A stretch of 29,842 bases of DNA from a virus. The position numbers were made by a program, and so were the translations under genes. The number at the start of each line of letters is the position of its first letter. Within the stretch, counting starts at the first letter, position 1. Positions 7,288 through 13,700 of the stretch are shown here, piece by piece. Location of the stretch: IMG/VR virus record IMGVR_UViG_3300009152_000147, positions 1-29,842 of that record, one strand, 5' to 3'. A model generated the notes under the pieces. It saw only the letters and a list, made by a program, of their open reading frames with translations. It did not search any database and was not told the DNA's origin.

Positions 7288-7544
7288 GTACCGAAACCAG
7301 AGAGAGACTCGCAGCACAGAACCCAGACATGATGTTCATGGACGGATTTGATGCTGCACTTATTGGCAGCTGCCTTAGCTTTGCTAAGGTGCCTGTAGCT
7401 TGCTATGATGTTGAAATTATACTCAAGGTACACATGGACGCTGGCATGACAGCTGAGGACGCTTGGGACTTTTTTGAGTTCAACCAACTCGGCTCGTATG
7501 TGGGCGAGGAAACGCCAGTCTTCTTCTTTAAGGACAAGGCATAA
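7284..7544 (+). CDS. conserved small phage protein, unknown function
   Basis: 86 residues, starting in an ATGA overlap with the nuclease gene. The pattern GFDAALIG, then a short VACYDVEIILKVHM stretch, MTAEDAWDFFEFNQLGSYVG and ETPVFF is one I recognise from many phage genomes. There a D-AL-G start is followed by a Y-D helix and an EEA-xx-FFxFN-xxGxYVGExTP ending. The family has no established function that I know. The gene lies 1 nt before the primase-helicase start, so coupling and a replication link are plausible. Confidence 0.65.
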   Translation: MSTETRERLAAQNPDMMFMDGFDAALIGSCLSFAKVPVACYDVEIILKVHMDAGMTAEDAWDFFEFNQLGSYVGEETPVFFFKDKA

Positions 7545-7545
7545 C

Positions 7546-9849
7546 ATGATTGACGAATCAAGGGTGTTCCAGCACCTGTCGCTTTTATTTCCGTTCGAGT
7601 TTACGAACAAGGAATACGTATGCATCCGTGGTATCGGTGAAAAGGGCACACAGCGCGAGGGTGTCTTTAAGGAGGACATATTCCTTCATCCATTCAGCGA
7701 CCCAGCATGGATGTACCACGCCTGTGCCCACATCAAGCGGTGGTCCGAACATGGCATCGCCTCGTTCATAGTCCCAGGAGTTCTCAAAGAGGCCAGGGGC
7801 TCCGCTGAGGCTGTCTGTAAGTTCGCGACTGTGGTGGTTGACATCGACAGCGGTGACACCGCAGCCAAACTACTCCACGCGGAGAAGTACCTTGGCGTAC
7901 CATCCATGGTCATAGAGTCTGGCGGTACCACCGAGGAAGGATTCCCGAAGGTCCACGCCTATTGGCGTGTGCCACCGACTGCCGACATCGCCAGTGTTGT
8001 CAAGGTACGCCATGCTATCGCCATAGCCGTTGGTGGTGACCCTCAGTTCGGACTTGGCGTCCCGTCAAATCCGTATGGCAGGGCGCACCAGCCCGTCAGA
8101 ATTGCTGGCTCACTCAACTGCAAGGGCGGTGGCAACAAGCAGGTAATAATAAGATCGGAAAATGACACAATGATGTTAGACCCATCTGGCGTTCTTACAA
8201 TCGTTGAGGCCATGCCCCGAGCGGAAGGCCTACCGCCCATTGAGGAGGACGCCAAGTTCAAGTTCAAACGCGAGGAGAAGGTCCAACTCAACAAGGATGT
8301 CAAGGCTGGCGGTGACGGAGAAGAGACCCGATGGGGTATGTTTAACCGCGTGGCTGGTCACTACATCCATTGTGCCCGACTTGCGGACATGACCATAAGT
8401 GAGGCTCGCGATGCCACCTTCGGCTGGATGCAAGCCCACATGCAACCACCATGGCCAGACTCAAGGTTTGAGGCAGAGTGGAAAAAGCTAGACCAGCGTG
8501 ACAGACACGCCAACGGCCCATACCCAACAGCAGAGCAGCCGATTGTCCCACAAGGCAGCGGACTCGATGTCTGGGCTACCCACAAGTGGTCCATGGGGGA
8601 ATCCCCTAAGCGCGAGTTCATCGTTCCTGGCCTCATCCTCGCAGGTAAGCACCAGCTATTGGTAGCCGAAGGCGGAGCTGGTAAGACATTCTTGGCCCTA
8701 GACCTCGCGATGAAGGTGGCAGCTTATGCTGGCCCCAAGCCAGAGGACATCAAGAAGTGGTGCGGAATGCCAGTAAACAAGGGCGGAACCGCTGTTGTCA
8801 TCACTACTGAGGACGACAAGGAAGAACTACACATAAGACTTAATGACATAGACCCAGACGGCAGTATGCGTAGGGCTGGCGGTGATAAGTTCATCGTGTT
8901 GCCTACCATTAACACAGGTGGCTCCTTCTGTGTGTCAGAGAAGGACCCGCGTACAGGTGAAATCAAGGCCTCCAAGAAGTGGGCAGAGATACTCACGATG
9001 CTTTCAGCCATACCAGACTTGTCTCTGGTGGTCATAGACACCCTTAATTCAACGCTGCACGGAGACGAGAATAGTGCCGTCACCATCAACGAGTATGTCC
9101 GACACGCCTCACAGGTCTGCGGTCAGCTTGGGGCAGCTTTGCTGATGACCCACCACATCCGCAAGCAGGGAGAGGAACCCATCCGCACGGCAGAAGACAT
9201 GAAAGCTGCCGTCCGTGGCTCCTCAGCTCTCCCCGCGGCTTTCCGTGCCGTCATAGGCGTCTGGCACTGCTCTGACTACATCCGAAGGATGGAAGCCATG
9301 GGCATGGTCCCTTCGCGTGGCTGGCTCTGGAAGATGGCTGTCATCAAGGCCAACAACCCAGAGATGCACCAAGGCGAGCTTACCCTGCTTCGTGGCAAGG
9401 AAGGCCTCTTGCGGGATGTTTCCAGCGTGGACTCGTTCCACGCGGTAAACTCCAACGAGCGCGAAGCGTGGCTGTTCTTGGCTATCCGACTTGCGTCAAT
9501 CGCTGGCCACCCCTACTCGGTGGAGGGCAAGAACGCCAAGAGCGGACTTTATAGACGCAGGGGTGAGTTACCCCCCCTGCTTAGACAAACAGGCCCAGGG
9601 GAATTAGCCATAATAGTGGACAAAATGCTTAATGCAGGTATCCTTATTACAGCGTCAGCCTCTGGTACGGAGAAGAAATGGCTCGACACCCCCACAGGTC
9701 AGTATGCAAACTGTGACGAGGATGGTGCTGATGTAAACTCTGGGGCGTACCTAGACCAGCCTAAATGGGCTGAGTTCGAGTATGACATGGAGTTAAAGTC
9801 TTGCATCAAGAAAGGAACCAAGAAGCCCAAAAACCACTTCGAGTCATGA
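7546..9849 (+). CDS. primase-helicase (prim-pol-like domain plus RepA-like hexameric helicase)
   Basis: 767 residues from ATG 7546 (MIDESR), 1 nt after the previous stop. The first ~230 residues resemble a RepB/prim-pol-type primase: VVVDIDSGD places Asp99 and Asp101 in a DxD pair, followed by a conserved H-A-Y-W-R strand. A primase C-terminal-like helical linker (about 270-340) follows. The helicase domain has Walker A EGGAGKT (375-381), ITTEDDKEE, Walker B LVVIDT (Asp498) and LLMTHHIRK, as in RepA/AAA_25 helicases. One chain would thus prime and unwind DNA for phage replication. An exact 12-mer lies inside (9489-9500). The stop is only 8 nt before the first tRNA gene. The C-terminal ~150 residues are unassigned, possibly winged-helix. 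Confidence 0.8.
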   Translation: MIDESRVFQHLSLLFPFEFTNKEYVCIRGIGEKGTQREGVFKEDIFLHPFSDPAWMYHACAHIKRWSEHGIASFIVPGVLKEARGSAEAVCKFATVVVDIDSGDTAAKLLHAEKYLGVPSMVIESGGTTEEGFPKVHAYWRVPPTADIASVVKVRHAIAIAVGGDPQFGLGVPSNPYGRAHQPVRIAGSLNCKGGGNKQVIIRSENDTMMLDPSGVLTIVEAMPRAEGLPPIEEDAKFKFKREEKVQLNKDVKAGGDGEETRWGMFNRVAGHYIHCARLADMTISEARDATFGWMQAHMQPPWPDSRFEAEWKKLDQRDRHANGPYPTAEQPIVPQGSGLDVWATHKWSMGESPKREFIVPGLILAGKHQLLVAEGGAGKTFLALDLAMKVAAYAGPKPEDIKKWCGMPVNKGGTAVVITTEDDKEELHIRLNDIDPDGSMRRAGGDKFIVLPTINTGGSFCVSEKDPRTGEIKASKKWAEILTMLSAIPDLSLVVIDTLNSTLHGDENSAVTINEYVRHASQVCGQLGAALLMTHHIRKQGEEPIRTAEDMKAAVRGSSALPAAFRAVIGVWHCSDYIRRMEAMGMVPSRGWLWKMAVIKANNPEMHQGELTLLRGKEGLLRDVSSVDSFHAVNSNEREAWLFLAIRLASIAGHPYSVEGKNAKSGLYRRRGELPPLLRQTGPGELAIIVDKMLNAGILITASASGTEKKWLDTPTGQYANCDEDGADVNSGAYLDQPKWAEFEYDMELKSCIKKGTKKPKNHFES

Positions 9850-9857
9850 AACACCCC

Positions 9858-9929
9858 GCCACAGTAGCACAATGGCAGTGCATCTCTTTTGTAAAGAGCA
9901 GGTTGTCGGTTCGACTCCGACCTGTGGCC
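9858..9929 (+). tRNA. tRNA-Thr (anticodon TGT)
   Basis: Acceptor stem GCCACAG pairs perfectly with CTGTGGC. The D-stem is GCAC/GTGC, and the T-arm is GTCGG-TTCGACT-CCGAC. The anticodon loop TTTGTAA gives TGT, reading ACA. The anticodon stem has one mismatch at its outer pair (T/C). CCA is not encoded. It begins 8 nt after the primase-helicase stop codon. Confidence 0.88.
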
Positions 9930-9935
9930 CCTTTT

Positions 9936-10020
9936 GGAAGGTTGGCAGAGCGGTTTATTGCACCTGTCTTGAAAACAGGCGTGGGGCAACCCACCGCAGG
10001 TTCAAATCCTGCACCTTCCG
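9936..10020 (+). tRNA. tRNA-Ser (anticodon TGA)
   Basis: Acceptor stem GGAAGGT pairs with ACCTTCC. The anticodon stem-loop is CCTGT-CTTGAAA-ACAGG, anticodon TGA (reads UCA). A long variable arm (GTGGG-CAAC-CCAC type), typical of class II tRNA-Ser, separates it from the T-arm GCAGG-TTCAAAT-CCTGC. CCA is not encoded. It starts 6 nt after tRNA-Thr. Confidence 0.9.
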
Positions 10021-10023
10021 AAC

Positions 10024-10098
10024 GACCCCGTAGTTCAATGGATAGAACAGGCGGTTTCTACCCGCCTAATCTTGGTTCGAGTCCAAGCGGGGTCACCA
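10024..10098 (+). tRNA. tRNA-Arg (anticodon TCT)
   Basis: Acceptor stem GACCCCG pairs with CGGGGTC. The D-stem is GTTC/GAAC, the anticodon stem is GGCGG/CCGCC with loop TTTCTAC (anticodon TCT, reads AGA), and the T-arm is CTTGG-TTCGAGT-CCAAG. Discriminator A and CCA are encoded. The final A of the CCA is also the first base of a one-mismatch copy of the dispersed 12-mer (10098-10109). Confidence 0.9.
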
Positions 10099-10109
10099 CT
10101 TGCGTCAAG
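10098..10109 (+). promoter_or_regulatory. dispersed 12-mer, one mismatch, abutting tRNA-Arg
   Basis: ACTTGCGTCAAG starts at the last base of the encoded CCA of tRNA-Arg and lies 77 nt before the next tRNA. The rest of the spacer (10110-10186) contains no gene or clear structure that I can see. Confidence 0.7.
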
Positions 10110-10186
10110 TCGGACCCTGGAGACCCCCCAGATGAGGAGGAAGATGTGATTGACACCAGCGACAGTAGTGCTTGGCTATCTAATAT

Positions 10187-10262
10187 GGGCCCTTAGCTCA
10201 ATGGTCAGAGCAGTCCCCTCATAAGGGATTGGCTGTCGGTTCAAATCCGACAGGGCCCACCA
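10187..10262 (+). tRNA. tRNA with anticodon CAT, probably tRNA-Ile2
   Basis: Acceptor stem GGGCCCT pairs with AGGGCCC. The D-stem is GCTC/GAGC, anticodon stem-loop GTCCC-CTCATAA-GGGAT, T-arm GTCGG-TTCAAAT-CCGAC, and ACCA is encoded. A CAT anticodon may mean elongator Met, initiator Met or Ile2 (lysidine-modified, reading AUA). The opening (CCCTTAGCTCA) and the TTGG after the anticodon stem resemble E. coli tRNA-Ile2 more than tRNA-Met, and AUA is common in the late genes. Ile2 activity would need the host TilS enzyme. Confidence 0.85.
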
Positions 10263-10277
10263 CTTGTAAAACATTGT

Positions 10278-10658
10278 ATGACTACTAACAACTTACCAGA
10301 ACCAGACAACGGCCCACGAACACCAGAGGACTTCGCTCGGCTGTTTGATGCCATAGTGCTGGCAACAGAAAACCCCAAAGACTACGAGATTTCCGGGACA
10401 CTATGGTGCAACGAGAAGTCGCAGCCTGTCTCGGGTATGAAGTCTGGGCTTCCATGGCTTGGAGACGCTCCCTTGCAATTCAGAGACATCGCGTCTTTGC
10501 GCAAGGCAGCAAAGGACTTCTTGTTTTACTTCGACCACAAGCCTAAGATTTCACTGTGCGTGGGCGTCAAAGCACCACCAACCAAGAAACGCAAATCAGA
10601 GTTCCGCGAGGTACTCTACATCGGCACGATTCCTTGGGAAATTATTGACGAAATTTAA
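10278..10658 (+). CDS. hypothetical phage protein
   Basis: 126 residues, beginning 15 nt after the last tRNA. The N terminus is polar (MTTNNLPEPDNGPRTPEDFA), followed by a helix (LFDAIVLATE). A mixed region contains LPWLGDAPLQFRDI, and a beta-rich C terminus has KISLCVGVKAPP and EVLYIGTIPWEII. No family or motif is recognised. The next gene starts 1 nt after its stop, so the two are probably one transcript with the lysozyme-like gene. Start context has no Shine-Dalgarno. Confidence 0.55.
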   Translation: MTTNNLPEPDNGPRTPEDFARLFDAIVLATENPKDYEISGTLWCNEKSQPVSGMKSGLPWLGDAPLQFRDIASLRKAAKDFLFYFDHKPKISLCVGVKAPPTKKRKSEFREVLYIGTIPWEIIDEI

Positions 10659-10659
10659 T

Positions 10660-11115
10660 ATGAACACAACCATCGTAGCGCTGGTATCATTGGTCCAAAT
10701 CGCATCACCGCAGAACATCAAGATTGCTGAATCAATCGCGTACGCTGAGTCGTGCGGTGATTACAGAGCAGTCGGTGATGACGGCATGGCATGGGGTGCA
10801 TACCAGATGCACAAGGTCGCTTGGGACGATTGCAACACATTTCGCAAGAAGTACAAGATGGCCGTCATCCCTTGGCAGAACAGGCAGTACAAGGCGTCAC
10901 AGGACATCATGGCGATGACCTACATCGAGATAATAAGGCGTAGGTTCGTGGCAGATTTTAAAAGAGAACCCTTGCCAAAGGAGGTATACATGGCATACAC
11001 CATGGGATACCAAGGAGCAAGCGACATCAACTTCGAGATACTTCGCGCACCCACCACCAAGCAAAAGGGCGTGCTACGCTTCATGGAGAAATTTCGATCA
11101 AACACCACAAAATGA
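10660..11115 (+). CDS. lysozyme/lytic transglycosylase-like endolysin candidate
   Basis: 151 residues from ATG 10660. Residues 1-17 (MNTTIVALVSLVQIASP) form a weakly hydrophobic leader, perhaps a signal peptide or signal-anchor. The core has AESIAYAESCGDYRAV with Glu30 as candidate catalytic acid, followed by GMAWGAYQMHKVAW. This matches the order seen in goose-type/SLT-like lysozymes (catalytic E-S, then a G-x-x-G-x-x-Q segment) and in small phage endolysins. It would cleave the peptidoglycan glycan strands at lysis or, less likely, at entry. It lies well away from the holin- and spanin-like genes (2.2-3.2 kb), an unusual split. Its stop overlaps the next start as ATGA. Confidence 0.6.
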   Translation: MNTTIVALVSLVQIASPQNIKIAESIAYAESCGDYRAVGDDGMAWGAYQMHKVAWDDCNTFRKKYKMAVIPWQNRQYKASQDIMAMTYIEIIRRRFVADFKREPLPKEVYMAYTMGYQGASDINFEILRAPTTKQKGVLRFMEKFRSNTTK

Positions 11116-11309
11116 AAGACTACCAAAGAAAAACCACAGGACACACCCAACTCCTTTACGCACTCGCACAGGCTCGCAGACGCGGTGAGAAGGCTGATGT
11201 ATTTATCAGTCAAGAAGCCGCTGAGGAGATTGTCCACCAATTCCGAAAGGAAAAGAAACTAAAACTAAAACTACAAAACAATGAACCAGAACACGAAACA
11301 ACTAGATAA
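11112..11309 (+). CDS. small basic helical protein, unknown function
   Basis: 65 residues, overlapping the lysozyme-like gene as ATGA and the following gene by 29 nt. The sequence is strongly charged: THGQLLYALAQARRRGEKAD-like helix, a second helix (ISQEAAEEIVHQFRKEKK), then a Lys/Leu tail. It may bind nucleic acid or a protein partner. No family is recognised. Confidence 0.5.
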   Translation: MKDYQRKTTGHTQLLYALAQARRRGEKADVFISQEAAEEIVHQFRKEKKLKLKLQNNEPEHETTR

Positions 11310-11508
11310 ATTGCTTACTAACGTAATCAATGTGGTAAAATCGGGTGCATTTACTGACGCCCAAGTGCAGGACATATACTCCTCTGACGGAGTGCAGACT
11401 GCCAAAATCACCAGAAACGAAGACGGCACATTCAATGTCTCCGTGTCTCTGCCACAGGCAGATGGCATTGGTCGCGACATCATGGCGGAGGAGAACGTCC
11501 AATCGTGA
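11281..11508 (+). CDS. small phage protein, unknown function
   Basis: 75 residues. An N-terminal helix (QLDKLLTNVINVVKSGAF) is followed by a beta-type half (TAKITRNEDGTFNVSVSLPQ). It overlaps the previous gene by 29 nt and the next by 4 nt (GTGA). No recognised family; the interlocked ends are the best support for expression. Confidence 0.55.
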   Translation: MNQNTKQLDKLLTNVINVVKSGAFTDAQVQDIYSSDGVQTAKITRNEDGTFNVSVSLPQADGIGRDIMAEENVQS

Positions 11509-11756
11509 GTACCAAGCGCAAGTGGGGTGAGTCCAAGGCTATGGTCATACAGGCCCACGGCATGGGCCTCACAGTCAAGCAGACTGCCAAGCGGTTCGGA
11601 CTGAGCATACTGACTGTCCGAAACCTGGTTGCTCGTCTGGGCATCACCATGTCGGCCGAGAGGCGTGGCTCGTTCGACAAGTTGACCCGCAAGTACGCGG
11701 AGTTCAAGTACGGGGAAAGCGAGGAACGTCCTCGCGGGGAAACTGAGGAAGCATAA
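11505..11756 (+). CDS. small helix-turn-helix DNA-binding candidate
   Basis: 83 residues, starting at GTG in a GTGA overlap with the preceding stop. The centre reads GMGLTVKQTAKRFGLSILTV followed by RNLVARLGI. This is a helix-turn-helix: Q-T-A-x-x-F-G-L-S turn, then a recognition helix V-x-N-L-V-x-R-L-G. Basic residues precede it (STKRKWGESK) and the C terminus is acidic. Phage proteins of this form act as regulators or terminase-like DNA binders. It is the second of three candidates for binding the dispersed 12-mer. Downstream lies a strong inverted repeat (11769-11837) that could be its target or its message's structure. Confidence 0.55.
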   Translation: MSTKRKWGESKAMVIQAHGMGLTVKQTAKRFGLSILTVRNLVARLGITMSAERRGSFDKLTRKYAEFKYGESEERPRGETEEA

Positions 11757-11938
11757 TGCACAACCACATGATTACCAACAACTTAACTGCGTACTCGACC
11801 TACCTTCCTCAACCCATGTGTAAGTTGTTGGTAATCAACGAGGATGATGAGGATATATATAGGTATAGAGTAAGCCCCAAGGGGGCGCTTACGCTCTTGG
11901 TGCTTCCAACCTATATCGCCCATCTCATACTTAAATAA
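11756..11938 (+). CDS. doubtful 60-residue open frame over a structured region
   Basis: The frame starts in a TAATG overlap and could encode 60 residues (MHNHMITNNLTAYSTYLPQP...). Against it, the region contains a 17-bp perfect inverted repeat and a second GC-rich hairpin. The composition looks unlike the neighbouring genes, and no protein motif is visible. The region may instead hold a structured RNA. It is listed so that the stretch is not left blank. Confidence 0.25.
   Translation: MHNHMITNNLTAYSTYLPQPMCKLLVINEDDEDIYRYRVSPKGALTLLVLPTYIAHLILK
11769..11837 (+). ncRNA. 17-bp perfect hairpin with C-rich loop; candidate structured RNA
   Basis: TGATTACCAACAACTTA (11769-11785) is the exact reverse complement of TAAGTTGTTGGTAATCA (11821-11837). 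The 35-nt loop holds pyrimidine-rich CCTACCTTCCTC. A further hairpin lies downstream at 11872-11894 (GTAAGC...GCTTAC with a GC-rich interior). No T-run follows, so neither is a normal terminator. A small RNA, a processing signal or an operator are all possible. Confidence 0.5.
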
Positions 11939-11947
11939 ACAAAACAA

Positions 11948-12427
11948 ATGGAAAACGACAACACACCACCACAATCTTTTGATCTTTACATAAACTGCAA
12001 GGGACACCCACGACCACAACCACGACCCCGCTTCTACCAAGGACGCATTATCGCAAATGGCGATGCCAACTCACAGGCGTGGAAGCGAATCTTGGTCGGG
12101 GCTATCCAGCAAGCCAAACTCGCCCAGCGATGGGTGACACCACTACCAGATGTCCCGCTCATCATCCGCATGGACTTCTTCTTCGCCACCAAGGACGCCC
12201 AGCGATGGCACACACCGCACACCCATAAGCCAGATACAGACAACCTCGCCAAACTCGCGATGGACGCCTTACAGCAACTCAATGTCATGTTAGATGACTC
12301 ATGCGTCTCCACGCTCCGCATTAGTAAGACTTGGGTCGGTGAAAGAACCGAAGGTGTTTCAATCTCAATCGCGGCACTACCACCACCATTCCAAAAGACC
12401 AAAAAGAAAAAGAAGAAAGATGCTTGA
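11948..12427 (+). CDS. rusA: RusA-type Holliday junction resolvase
   Basis: 159 residues. The N-terminal strand KGHPRPQPRPRFYQGR, the KPDTDNLAKLAMDAL block and LDDSCV are the RusA signatures. Asp96, Asp98 and Asp117, with Lys102, align with E. coli RusA Asp70, Asp72, Asp91 and Lys76 by spacing. The protein would be a homodimeric, Mg-dependent nuclease that cuts branched DNA from recombination or before packaging. It completes the recombination set with the Sak4-like ATPase, SSB and Cas4-like nuclease. The C-terminal tail is unusually Lys-rich (KTKKKKKKDA). The leader is A/C-rich (ACAAAACAA) without Shine-Dalgarno. Confidence 0.9.
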   Translation: MENDNTPPQSFDLYINCKGHPRPQPRPRFYQGRIIANGDANSQAWKRILVGAIQQAKLAQRWVTPLPDVPLIIRMDFFFATKDAQRWHTPHTHKPDTDNLAKLAMDALQQLNVMLDDSCVSTLRISKTWVGERTEGVSISIAALPPPFQKTKKKKKKDA

Positions 12428-12436
12428 CCCACCACC

Positions 12437-12448
12437 ACTTGCGTCAAT
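12437..12448 (+). promoter_or_regulatory. dispersed 12-mer, exact, between rusA and zinc-ribbon gene
   Basis: It lies 9 nt after the rusA stop codon, preceded by CCACC; 30 nt of A/C/T-rich leader separate it from the ATG at 12479. Confidence 0.75.
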
Positions 12449-12478
12449 ACTAACCCTACATCACCAACCCACCACCAC

Positions 12479-12721
12479 ATGATTAACTGCCATCAATGCA
12501 ACGCACCCAAGAAGGTTCTTACCTATTTCCCTTCTTTCCCGATAGCCACCACCACCAGCAAGAAAGGGGAGCCAGCCGTGTTATGCAAGAAGTGCCAGCG
12601 CGAGTTAAAGGCGGTCCGATTTCAAGAAAAAGAAAAACCAGAGTTAGTGCTTGCGTCAATCGAGACCAATGGCATCGTGTTCTCAGACGGCACATTCAAT
12701 CTTTTCCCAACCACCAAATAA
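12479..12721 (+). CDS. small zinc-ribbon protein, unknown function
   Basis: 80 residues. Cys4-x2-Cys7 and Cys36-x2-Cys39 form a CxxC...CxxC pair expected to bind zinc, as in small phage zinc-ribbon proteins that bind DNA, RNA or RNA polymerase. The C-terminal half has a short beta-type segment (ETNGIVFSDGTFNLF). A one-mismatch 12-mer (12649-12660) is read here as L-A-S-I. The start follows an ACC-rich leader with an upstream exact 12-mer 30 nt away. The role is unknown. Confidence 0.6.
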   Translation: MINCHQCNAPKKVLTYFPSFPIATTTSKKGEPAVLCKKCQRELKAVRFQEKEKPELVLASIETNGIVFSDGTFNLFPTTK

Positions 12722-12730
12722 ACCACACAC

Positions 12731-13207
12731 ATGAAAATCAAGAAGTACCTGCAAAACGCCCTCGCCAAGTTCATCTTTGATGAACCGCTCGAAAGCATCA
12801 AACTAAGCCTCAATGTAGCACACATCCTGTCTGCGAAGCCCGAGGACGCCACCACCACCGAGGACGATGACAAGCAGCCCATGGCTGACTGCGTCAGCAC
12901 TCTGCACGACCATGAGAAGCGTATCGAAGCCATCGAGGACTACGAGTCCCGCATCAGCGATTGCGAGGACCATGAGTACAAACTCGATGAGTTGTCTAGC
13001 GAGATTGAAGAGATGAAGAGTCTCTCCGAGGACACCGAGCAAGCGATTGCCGACCTCCGCGAAATCACCGCCCTCGACTTCCCCGAGGAGTTCACCAAAG
13101 CCTTGGCACAACCAGAGTTCGTCACGCTCATCGAAACCATCATCAAGAACGAGCGTGAGAAGGGCAAGAAGAAGAAGCCCACCACCACCAAGAAGAAGAA
13201 AGCCTAA
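12731..13207 (+). CDS. acidic coiled-coil protein with Lys-rich tail
   Basis: 158 residues. A short amphipathic N-terminal region (KIKKYLQNALAKFIF) precedes an acidic central part that reads as a long coiled coil (about residues 55-115, repeated H-E/E-I patterns). The C-terminal tail is very basic (REKGKKKKPTTTKKKKA). No enzymatic motif. Such proteins often act as scaffolds or DNA-associated structural factors, but I cannot assign one. The leader is CCACACAC without Shine-Dalgarno. Confidence 0.55.
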   Translation: MKIKKYLQNALAKFIFDEPLESIKLSLNVAHILSAKPEDATTTEDDDKQPMADCVSTLHDHEKRIEAIEDYESRISDCEDHEYKLDELSSEIEEMKSLSEDTEQAIADLREITALDFPEEFTKALAQPEFVTLIETIIKNEREKGKKKKPTTTKKKKA

Positions 13208-13210
13208 TTT

Positions 13211-13254
13211 CCCACCACCACCACCACCACCACCAAGATACCACCACCACCAAC
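13211..13254 (+). repeat. (ACC)n low-complexity leader
   Basis: The 47-nt gap between two genes is almost entirely ACC triplets with one AAGAT interruption. The run continues into the next gene, where it encodes a row of Thr. Similar short ACC runs lie at 12428-12478 and inside the neighbouring genes. It may be an unstructured translation leader or the result of replication slippage. Confidence 0.7.
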
Positions 13255-13557
13255 ATGACCGACACCACCACCACCACGGAAGCCACCCCCCGCCAGCGTC
13301 GCGGACGCAAGTTGCACGACACCGCCCAGAGCAAGGATGCGAACGGCTGTGTGATGCACCACATCCGCATCCACGCCACGCTCGACAACATCATCCGCGA
13401 AATCGTCCGCGAGCAGGGAGTCTCGTTCCGCGATGCGTCCGAGGAGGCGATGATTGACTACGCTAACAAGCATGGTCGCAGGGTCGTTTCCATCACCAAG
13501 GAAATCGAGGTTCGCACCATCGAGAAGGTCACGACCTTTGCTGACGCTGACGCGTAG
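13255..13557 (+). CDS. ribbon-helix-helix-like DNA-binding candidate
   Basis: 100 residues. A Thr-rich, basic N terminus (TPRQRRGRKLHDTAQ) precedes HHIRIHATLDNIIREIVREQ and SFRDASEEAMIDYANKHG. A short strand (IRIHA) followed by two helices is the layout of ribbon-helix-helix (Arc/MetJ) proteins, which dimerise and bind short operators. It is the third candidate binder of the dispersed 12-mer. An exact copy begins 1 nt after its stop codon, another follows 15 nt later, and the motif is densest just downstream. This position would suit autoregulation. RHH folds are hard to call by eye, so the assignment is tentative. Confidence 0.45.
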   Translation: MTDTTTTTEATPRQRRGRKLHDTAQSKDANGCVMHHIRIHATLDNIIREIVREQGVSFRDASEEAMIDYANKHGRRVVSITKEIEVRTIEKVTTFADADA

Positions 13558-13558
13558 C

Positions 13559-13570
13559 ACTTGCGTCAAT
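13559..13570 (+). promoter_or_regulatory. dispersed 12-mer, exact, after the RHH-like gene
   Basis: It begins 1 nt after the TAG stop and is followed by CGTGGAGTCACTTCC leading into a second copy. Confidence 0.75.
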
Positions 13571-13585
13571 CGTGGAGTCACTTCC

Positions 13586-13597
13586 ACTTGCGTCATT
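13586..13597 (+). promoter_or_regulatory. dispersed 12-mer, one mismatch, second copy in the gap
   Basis: ACTTGCGTCATT; 27 bases from the start of the first copy to the start of this one, and 14 nt before the terminator at 13612. Confidence 0.7.
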
Positions 13598-13611
13598 CAT
13601 GGCTGACGGAG

Positions 13612-13638
13612 AACCCTCTTAACCGAGGGTTTTTTATT
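13612..13638 (+). terminator. rho-independent terminator
   Basis: Stem AACCCTC/GAGGGTT with a six-base loop, followed directly by a T-rich run. It ends the transcript of the RHH-like gene and separates two 12-mers upstream from one downstream. Confidence 0.85.
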
Positions 13639-13660
13639 TATGCTAATCTTACATGAATCC

Positions 13661-13672
13661 ACTTGCGTCAAT
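13661..13672 (+). promoter_or_regulatory. dispersed 12-mer, exact, before the AAA ATPase gene
   Basis: Located between the terminator and the ATPase gene, 28 nt before the ATG at 13701. The order terminator, 12-mer, gene recurs at 17.98, 18.6 and 18.95 kb. Confidence 0.75.
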
Positions 13673-13700
13673 GCCGTAGCGGTACACAAACCTCTTTGCC

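Noticed and set aside
10110-10186. Extra tRNA or small gene between tRNA-Arg and the CAT tRNA
   Set aside because: No T-arm or acceptor pairing could be built, and the only ATG frames stop within a few codons.
13204-13596. Minus-strand frames beginning M-T-Q-V
   Set aside because: The shared start is only the reverse complement of the 12-mer (TTGACGCAAGT or ATGACGCAAGT), not a protein family.
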